64,000 nucleotides of DNA from Verrucomicrobiota bacterium (GTDB taxonomy: Bacteria > Verrucomicrobiota > Lentisphaeria > JABSQK01 > JAJFLO01). Below, in pieces: positions 53,573 through 62,200 of this stretch. Position 1 is the stretch's first letter; each line of letters begins with the position of its first letter. The DNA lies in the NCBI GenBank assembly GCA_021772635.1, contig JAJFLP010000038.1, positions 1 through 64,000 of the forward strand, given 5' to 3'. The notes beneath the pieces were generated by a model, which saw nothing but the letters and a program-made list of their open reading frames with translations, was not told the origin of the DNA and did not search any database. The position numbers were made by a program, and so were the translations under genes.

Positions 53573-55447
53573 TTATGGACTCTTAGCCCGAAATCCATCA
53601 GGATGATCCAAGCTTATTGGAGTGCTTTCGTATCCGAAACGAAAGTAGTCAATAAATTTATTTAATTCTCCGCCGTCGATAAAACCATCGGGGCCGTCGA
53701 ACGGCGGACTGTCTGAAAATCCATGTCTGAAGTCGGCGCTATGCCCTCGAGACGGTGTTCCTTGATTTCCGGGGGCAAATCCGTCAGGGAATGAATCACT
53801 TACTGTTACGGTGTGATAGCCCTGTCGAAAATATTCAATTACTAGATTTAGCTCCCCGCCGTCAATAAGGCCATCGGGGCCATCGAACGGCGGACTGTCT
53901 GAAAATCCATGGCGAAAGTCGGCTGAATGACCAAGCGACGCAACCGCGGTAAATTTAGTAAAGGCCTTCGTTAAATCCTGCTTACTCAATACATTCGTCG
54001 CTGTCCCATCTTGGTCAATCGAGCCGGTCAGCGTCTTCTCGGCTCGATCATCGACGTCACCGACAAGTCGATAGGTAAAACTGAACGGGTTGGTTGTCGG
54101 TACCGTTGTCCAGGTAAACGTTACGGCCGTTGAACTTCCGTTGCCCGTGACGGTATTCGGCCGGTCCGTACCGCCGACATCCAACCCACTGACGCCGACG
54201 CCTGACGATGCCTCCGGTGCTATCGCATAGAAAGTGCTGGTTTGATCGTTGGATGGAAAAGTTTCAACAAGTGTTATTTGCGTTGGTGTGCCGCTATAGG
54301 TTACCTCTACTGTGACCGCTAACCCAGCGTCCGCGTCTGTTCCCGCTTTTGCTAAATCTGCATGATTACGGGTTGCAAGGATAGCGGAATCCGATCCGAT
54401 AACCGTAATGACCCCCATGGCCGTCCCGGGAGTTGGCGTGTTGTCGTCCTGTATCGCGTAGTTAAAGCGCTTATAAGTAGACGGATCCCCTATCGTGGAC
54501 ACGAAATTCGCTGGCGGAGTATAACTAAGGGACGTCCCGGAATCGATGCTGACAATTCCATCCGAACCGTCCCCGGCTTCCCCTGTATTGGTGATCGTTA
54601 ACGTCCCTCCGTCGGGATCAAAGTCGTTGGCGAGTACGTCAATGGTGAATGCTGTAGGCGTGCCGCTGGAAAGGGCAATTACTGTGTCGCCGCGGGCGAC
54701 CGGTGAAACGTTGTCGTTCGCGAGGACGATCAATAACGTTGTCCTGCGGCCTGCCGTGCCGGTGAGCAGGAGCGAACTTGTCGCAGACATGTCCGCCACC
54801 AATTCCGTGTTGTCGGACTTCCGGAAGATTTTTGCTGTGTTATAGCCTGCCGCATTCGCGGCGTCAATTGCAGTTGTATCCCACCCTACCGTGATGTCCG
54901 GGCTGTTAGCCCCGGACGGGAATCCGAAATCAACCACTAACTCCCACGTCGCACTTCCATTATCCGGTCGTGCATCAATAGCCAAGTCGGTCGCCACCAC
55001 ATCCGGATCGGCGAAGTCTTTCTCGAAGCGCGCGAAACCTCTTAGGAATGGAGCAGGCGGCGCGGGCACGTCATATAGAATCGCGGAGCCCGGGTCGCCG
55101 TCGCTGACCTCTTGTGTTGTATCAGTGCCGATATCGAAAAGATCGTCATCGGGATCGTCGAACTGTGCATCTACGGATGATCCGCTCTCCTGCCACACGT
55201 CTTCCGTCGCGGATCGTGCCCCGTCCGAGTCTTCGTCGAAGAAAAACAGATCCGTCTCAAAATCTTCCGCTGCCCGTTGGTCAAGCCCGAAACCATAACC
55301 GCTTCCGCCACCATAATTATCACCGGTAAATGTCAGCGGTACAAAAATGCTGGGGGTAATTTCCCGTACTATTTGCTGGGCCGGCGCTGATGCGCTTATC
55401 ACTAACAACAAAACAGTCGCTGAATATAAAACAAACTTTCTTCTCAC
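53573..55447 (-). CDS. Secreted protein with cadherin-like domain and two C-terminal HSAD repeats
   Basis: A 624-residue protein with a signal peptide (KFVLYSATVLLLVISASAPAQ). An aspartate-rich beta domain follows, then a cadherin-like domain (TIDVLANDFDPDGGTLTITN, RFNYAIQDDNTPTPG) and a DUF11-like strand domain (VTVEVTYSGTPTQITLVETF). Two tandem 57-62 residue repeats close the chain, each GHSADFRHGFSDSPPFDGPD, then a GELN..I.YFR.GY motif and DHPDGF or FPDGF. These resemble the HSADxN...ISLSELLRVIQ-type C-terminal repeats I know from surface proteins of uncultured phyla, possibly a sorting or docking signal. The start is GTG 55447 with GGAGG about 10 bases upstream. It is probably first in an operon with the 1513- and 310-residue genes. 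Confidence 0.82.
   Translation of the reverse strand: MRRKFVLYSATVLLLVISASAPAQQIVREITPSIFVPLTFTGDNYGGGSGYGFGLDQRAAEDFETDLFFFDEDSDGARSATEDVWQESGSSVDAQFDDPDDDLFDIGTDTTQEVSDGDPGSAILYDVPAPPAPFLRGFARFEKDFADPDVVATDLAIDARPDNGSATWELVVDFGFPSGANSPDITVGWDTTAIDAANAAGYNTAKIFRKSDNTELVADMSATSSLLLTGTAGRRTTLLIVLANDNVSPVARGDTVIALSSGTPTAFTIDVLANDFDPDGGTLTITNTGEAGDGSDGIVSIDSGTSLSYTPPANFVSTIGDPSTYKRFNYAIQDDNTPTPGTAMGVITVIGSDSAILATRNHADLAKAGTDADAGLAVTVEVTYSGTPTQITLVETFPSNDQTSTFYAIAPEASSGVGVSGLDVGGTDRPNTVTGNGSSTAVTFTWTTVPTTNPFSFTYRLVGDVDDRAEKTLTGSIDQDGTATNVLSKQDLTKAFTKFTAVASLGHSADFRHGFSDSPPFDGPDGLIDGGELNLVIEYFRQGYHTVTVSDSFPDGFAPGNQGTPSRGHSADFRHGFSDSPPFDGPDGFIDGGELNKFIDYFRFGYESTPISLDHPDGFRAKSP
53576..53932 (-). repeat. 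Tandem HSAD repeat, DNA level
   Basis: Two tandem coding repeats (53576-53746 and 53747-53932). Around the encoded HGFSDSPPFDGPDG the DNA is almost identical (for example CGAACGGCGGACTGTCTGAA in both), while the ends differ. This suggests a fairly recent duplication or gene conversion in the C-terminal domain. Confidence 0.7.
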
Positions 55448-56260
55448 AATAATAGTCCTCCAGGTAAACGTGGTGAGTGCTATTTGAATTGTCGCAATTA
55501 AATCGTGTCTGAACTGAAATTATACCCCAGAACCCGTATGTTTACAATTAACGTATTCTGAAAATCATGCAAAAAAATCAGAATTCGTTGGGGCTTAAAT
55601 ATTTCGATGAAGTTGTTCCTTCCCCATTGCGGCGTTTATACGATTTTTCAGGTTCGTTTCCGGTATCTAAAAATTGGTTTCCAGAGCCGCCACCGTCGTG
55701 GAACACCATTCAGTCGCACCCGAGGCTTCATTAGTTATACGCAAGCCGATTCGAATTCTTACACTTTAGGAGCAACTCTACGAACATACCGTTGCCATCG
55801 CTGCGTAGCGCATCATTCACTATTCGACAATATCGAGCGGTGAACAAGTTCGCGGTCGAAATCGAAATCGGGATCGATTTCCGCCGCCTTATTGCTTGGC
55901 AGTTGCAAGTTCGAACGAAACAAAAGACGATTTCGATAGCGATTTCGATAACGACGAGCCATCCCATCGATTTGCCATACGCGGGACGACTGTGAAACGC
56001 GTAATGAGATTCATTAAAGGCAAGATCGAAACGACGCGATGAATATCATCGCAACAAAAAGCGTTTAAATTTCGGACTTAAGCGACCCGGTATCTATTTT
56101 GCCTATTGAATTCCCGAAATTGTTAAATTGCTTAATAACAAACGTAGTATACCTTAAATTACCGTGATTTTATGCGGAAGCGATGGGCAAAAGCAGTATC
56201 AATCTGTCCAAAGTTCCATCGCCATAGTCGAAAAACGGAGAAATTTAACAGGAGAACGCG
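55448..56260. other. Divergent intergenic region between surface-protein genes
   Basis: 813 bases that should hold promoters for both the 624-residue gene (left) and the giant gene (right). I see no confident promoter pair. At about 55853-55955 there are short reiterations of ATCGAAATCG and GATTTCGATAGCGATTTCGA. Short open frames here have no coding features. No tRNA seen. Confidence 0.45.
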
Positions 56261-59200
56261 ATGTTAAAATTACGAGCACTCGAAAATATTCGATTCTTAT
56301 CGTTAGTAAATAAATTGTCGCGCTACGGTTGCCCGAGCGGCAGACCCCCTATTGGAAATCACAGGTTTACGCGAGTGCTACTGGTTGCCGCATTCGGAGC
56401 AATCGGTCTTTTATCCAGTCCGGACACTCACGCTGCAGAAGTCTTACTACAGTTAAAGCTGGATAAAGGGTGGAATATGTTTTCTTTGCCCGTGACACCC
56501 CAAATCGACGATTCATTGGAGGCGTTTTTCGTCAACAAGATCGGTAAAGTGTGGGCGTTCCGTGCGGATTCGTATGAAATAGCCGATACGCTGACCGCGG
56601 GCGAAGGATATTGGGTTTTCATGAAACAGGATACGACGATTTTTTATCGGGGACAGCCTGCAGACTTGTCGCCAACGCTTCAGGTCGGCTGGAACATGTT
56701 CGCAACCTACGAACCGCTTACGATTCCCGGGCAGGCTGTCGGAACCGTCTGGACCTACATAAACAACAGGTTCGCGCCGGTTCAGGGAATGTTGATGCCC
56801 GGAGTAAGTTATTGGATTAATCTAAGCACCCTGGACGGCGGCGTATCAATCGGATCAACCACTCAAGATCTAAACTCGAATGGAATTCCCGATTATTGGG
56901 AGGCCATATGGGAATTGAGAGATGACCAAGTCGATATTGACAGCGATAGCCTTGTCGAAAAGGCGGAGTTTGAGAACGGCACGAATCCGTTGCTTATGGA
57001 TACCGACGGCGATGGGCTACAGGATGGTGCCGAAGTTATAACGCACGGGACCGATCCGATTCGAAGGGATTCCGATAACGATAGACTCATCGATGGCGAT
57101 GAAATAACGGAAACAACGAATCCGCTGAAAAAAGACACTGACGGAGACGGCGCCGCGGATGGTGACGAAGTCTCTGTCGGGAAGTCGCCGATTCTTGCTT
57201 CTGAGGCTCCGCCAGGGGTGAAAATCGAGTTTGCCGCGCAGCCTGGCGATGCAACGGCTGGAACGTCACTGCCGCAGATTCAGGTCGCAATTAAAAATCA
57301 GTTCGGAAATATCGCCAGGACCGAAGATGACGAAATCACGGTTGCCATCGGGAATAATCCGAGCAACGGTCAATTGTCCGGGTCACTCGCCGTCGCGGCA
57401 ACCAAGGGCGTCGTCAATTTCAAAGACTTAAGCATCAATCAAACCGGCAACGGCTATACGCTGGTAGCGTTTACCTCCGAGTTGGGGAGCGTCACCAGCC
57501 GCGCTTTTAATATTACCGGCAATACCAATACTTTCGTCTCCGGTCGCGTGTTAGACGAAACCGGTGAGCCGGTGCCGGGAGCGGAGGTGAATATGGTCGG
57601 AGTCAACATAAATTCTGAAACGACAAACGGGGACGGCGTATTTACTTTTGAACTCACGTCGATCCCATCTAATCGACTGGTTTGCGTTGGTGCCGACGCC
57701 TTGGGATTTACAAGCGGTGCACAGACCACAACGATTATACCCGACCGCACCGTTTCCGTTACGATCAATGTCAAACATGTCCAGGCGATGCGCGAGGGCA
57801 CCGTATCCGACCTCACGGACGACTCCGACAATATGGTAATCGAAACCCCAGACCGGTCCGCCTGTATTATTATCCCGGATCCGGACGGTACGCTCGGGTT
57901 GGGGACGGGCGACAGCGTTTGTCTCGAACTTACGTACGGCAACCCGAAAGTAGATCGCGACATTTTTCCTGGAGATTTCGACGCCCAGAATCCGGAGGAC
58001 ACGGAAAATACGGTCGGGCTGGCATCAATGGCGTTCGGAGAAATCACGGTCATGAAAATGGATGGGGGCACGATGACCGAAATCAGTGAGTTAAACGCGG
58101 ATATCACCATGTTATTGGCGATTCCGAAGGGTACCATCAACCCGGTTACCCGTGCACCGTATGTCGCCGGTGATATTATTGCGATTTGGGATTTCGATGA
58201 GGAGCAAGGCCAATGGGTGCGCGGCATCGATGGAAATGGCGATGAAATCAACGCGACGGTTAGACACGAGCCGGCCGTAACCGGGCCACTCGTCGCCGAG
58301 TTTCAAATTCCGCACTTATCCTGGTGGAACGCGGATCAGCCCATTGATTCACATCATTGCTTGGTAGGGAAAGTCGTGGATACCGGCGGCAATGCGATTG
58401 CCAACGCGGAGGTTATTGCTTCGGGAGTTGATTACAACGGCGAGGCTTTCGCCTTGACCGGGCCGGATGGTAGTTATTGTATGGACGTAATGCGCGGGTC
58501 AGTGGTGACGTTGTCAGCGCGGCGCGGCGGATTGGTAACTGCGTCCTCGCTTAACGTAAATGTTGTTGACAAACAGTCGTCATGTGACGCGATTGAGAGT
58601 TCGAGCAACGTATGCACGCCCGTGAATGATCTCGTTATCGCAGTCTCGGCCTGTATCTCAGGCAGTATCGAGGACGAAAGCGGTAATCCCGTTGCCGGCG
58701 CAACCGTCGAAGCTATTGGACGAAACGTATTTACCACTGCCGATGGGAACGGGAATTATTGCATCGAGGGGATTTCCCGGGATGACACCATCGACCTCCG
58801 CGCATTCACAACCATCAATGGCCAGTTCATTTCGACAACTACTTCGGTAACCTCCTCCGACGTATCGAGCGACTGCGCGACGGGGACATGTGTAACCCAG
58901 GATTTTACCTTGACCCTCGATCTGGCCTGCATCAGCGGAACCGTGACGGACAATGGGGCGCCGCTCCCGAACGTAGACGTTTGGCTGGACAGCGGCGGTT
59001 GGACGCAAACGGACGGTAGCGGGAATTACTGTGTTGCCGCTCCGAAGAACAGTACCGAAACGGTCAACGTTTCGTATTGGGATCCGAGAACTGGAATTAT
59101 CCATCAGGACGCGACGAGCGGAATTACGACAACCGGTACAACCGGGGATTGTGCGACAACGTGTACGACCGCCGGTACGAATTTTACGCTTAACTTGAGC

Positions 59201-62200
59201 ACTCTAGGATGTGTCTCCGGGACGGTAACGGATGAAGACGGATTCGCCGTCGACGGTGTTCAGGTTTACGTCCCGGGTTATACCAGGGGCGTTACCGGAG
59301 CAAACGGACCGGCGGGCGAGTATTGCATTACCGCGCCGATCGGGAACGTTCAGGTATATTTCGAATATTTCGCGCCGAACGGACGCCGCATTTTTGAATC
59401 AGCTACTTTTACGACGACCGGCGACACGTGCGACGGCGGGTGCACGGACGTGTTGGACAAAACGATTACGGTCGGACAGGCGTGTATCAGCGGTAAAGTC
59501 GTGCTGGGTAACGGATCTGCCGTGTCCGGTGTGCAGGTATCCAGTTCCGGCGGGTTCGGTGCGGTTACTGATGGTTCCGGAAATTTCTGCATCGAGGCGA
59601 TTAATATCAGTGACAACCCGAGTGTAACACTTACGTTCTTTAAGGTACTCAGCAATAGCCAGGTCGTTAATTTTAATCGCGTCGTAACACAAGGCGATCT
59701 CAGCGGAACCGACGACTGCGAATCGGGGAACTGTTTTAACTTTGGTGGTAGCAATATCACAGTTAACGTGCCGCCGCTAATACTCCAGTTTAAATTGTCC
59801 AGTACCAGTGTGTCCTCCGGCGGTACCGTACAGGCGACGGTAAGTCCGTTCGACGAAGACGGGGATACGCTGGGGTACAATTGGTTCGCGTCGGCCGGCA
59901 CCTTGACTCCAAGCATGAAAACTGCAAGTTGGACCGCGCCGGTGGTGACGAAGGCTACGGACGTGCGGATAAGTATCCAGGTATCCGATGGCAACGGTGG
60001 CACCGCGAGTGGCCGGAAAACTGTGCGTGTACAGCCGCTGCCAAAGGTGAATCAGGCGCCGTCGATCACGTCGCTCACCGGCAGCCCGGTCACCCTCGGC
60101 CCGAACGAGTCGGCGGCGGTGAGCGTCAATGCGACCGACCCGGATGGTGACGCGCTGACCTACTCATGGTCCGCACCCAATGGCGGAACGATAACGGGCA
60201 CCACCGCGAACGTTTCCTGGACCGCGCCATCCACGCCCGGGACCTACGACGTAACGGTTATCGTATCCGACGGTAAACTGACGGCGACAAGTACGGTTAC
60301 ATTTACCGTCAGCGCGACCGCCATTACGACGCTGAAGATTTCGGTCGTAAAACCGGACGGCGTGACCCCGGCGGGCGGCGCTAAAGTGCTGCTGCACGAT
60401 AATACCGGTGCGATTACTGACGAGATAGATACCGGAATTAATGCGATCGCGGATTTCGGGGATATCGGTCAGACCGACGCTACGTACACTGTTCTGGTGG
60501 AGGACGACGGTGAAGGTTCGTTCGTTACCGACCCGATCGGTCTTACTACCGATGGCAATTGGCAGACCGTATCCTTGACGGATATTCCGCTGACCGCGTT
60601 TAACTCGACAGGGTTGCAGGGCGGATCCTTCTCCGGCATAGCAGGAAATTTCGGAATCGAATTTCTCGTCGGTCCCGGCGCCAGCGGCGACAATCTGACA
60701 ATTGACGTCGACGATATTCAGGTCGTGATAAACGAGTCCGGTTCGCCAATGTCCCTGGACGAGAATTTCAATTCTGGACTGGCTACGGGGAGTGCGACGG
60801 ACACAAGCGATGGAGAGCCGCAGTTCACATTCTATGAGGATCTGGGTACTCCCGACAATCGCCGCGCGTCCTGGAGCGAAGATTTCGCCAGCGCTGCGGC
60901 GATTAAGAACGATGGCACCGATACCTACGCCGAACTATCGGCAGCCGGATTACCGGCGGCTAGCGCCGGTGACGAAACGTTTACCGGAATCCTTGATCTT
61001 CCCGGTTTCGGGCAGGGAACTGCGACCGGCGCTTTCGTGAATCTTAGCGGTAAAAACGTATCGGGTGCGGATATTTCCGTACGCGTGCGGATACCGGGCA
61101 GTCCGGACTTTCCGGTGTCCGTGCGATTCCTGATCGAGGAACAGAGTAATTCACAAAATGAAGAGGAGTGGGTCGCCCGGACGATCTTTGACGGCCCGGT
61201 CGGCGACCTCGTTATACCCGTGAGCGACAACGACTCGGAATCTGACGCCGAGTTCAGTGTTGTCGTTCTGAATGTCCCTGCAAATACGTCGTTTGTCAGA
61301 CTGCACGGTATTCGTCACGATAGCGGAGCGCCGGCACCTACCGTCTCCGGGTCTAACATGACATTCACGAATCTACGGCTGGATGACGAAGATATCATCA
61401 GCCGCAGCGGCACCGCCCATATTTCAGCGATCGCGTTCCAGCAGAATGCTTCCAGCGGACCCTCAGATCTCCCCGTGAAATTCGGCGCGGCTCTGGATAT
61501 CCCGCTGAGCACGCTGGACGGTGCCACGATATTCGTTACGCTTGACACGGACGTCACGGACCTCGATTTCACCGCGACGAACGCGATAAATAATCTGTCG
61601 ATTAATATCAACCGTGACGGGGGCAGGCTGACCGCTGGTTCCTACCAGACGCAAACCCCTGTTTCATCGAGCGAAGTAGGTGTCGGCGACCTGGCTTTGC
61701 AGACCAATGAGTTTTATTACCTCGATGCCTTTGATTTCGATAATTCGACGCGGTGTGAGACAGGTACATTTACAAAAATCGGTGGTACCCTGCCGACAAA
61801 TAGCGGCGGTGGGCTCACGGTTGCAATGCCGCCGTTCTCGCTGGACTCCATTACCCCGACGAATCCGAGAATAAATAATGTTGACGTTCTCAACCAGGTT
61901 GATTGGTCGGTCAGCGGGACAACCACGGATCTCGACCTGACACGCGTGTCCCTGGAGGGGCAGACAACGCAGAATAAACCGATCGGCTGGAATCTTATCA
62001 TTCCGCCGGGTACGACGTCGATTCCAATCCCGAAATTACCGAGTGACGTAGGCGCAATCCAGTCGGTCACTGCCCAGAGCACCAACGCACAGGTGGAAAT
62101 TAGTGTTGAGGATTTCAGCAGCGTCTCCGGCTATGACGATTACCTGAACCAGTTCCTGGCGCGCGTAAAATCCGGAACCAATCCGAAAGGCATCGATTTT

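Noticed and set aside
55850-55960. Repeated ATCGAAATCG/GATTTCGATAGCGATTTCGA as a possible CRISPR or iteron array
   Set aside because: The units are short, irregular and without regular spacers. No cas or replication gene is near.
57454-58251. 265-codon minus-strand frame inside the giant protein
   Set aside because: The plus frame is continuous over 2580 codons with clear domains. The minus frame has none.
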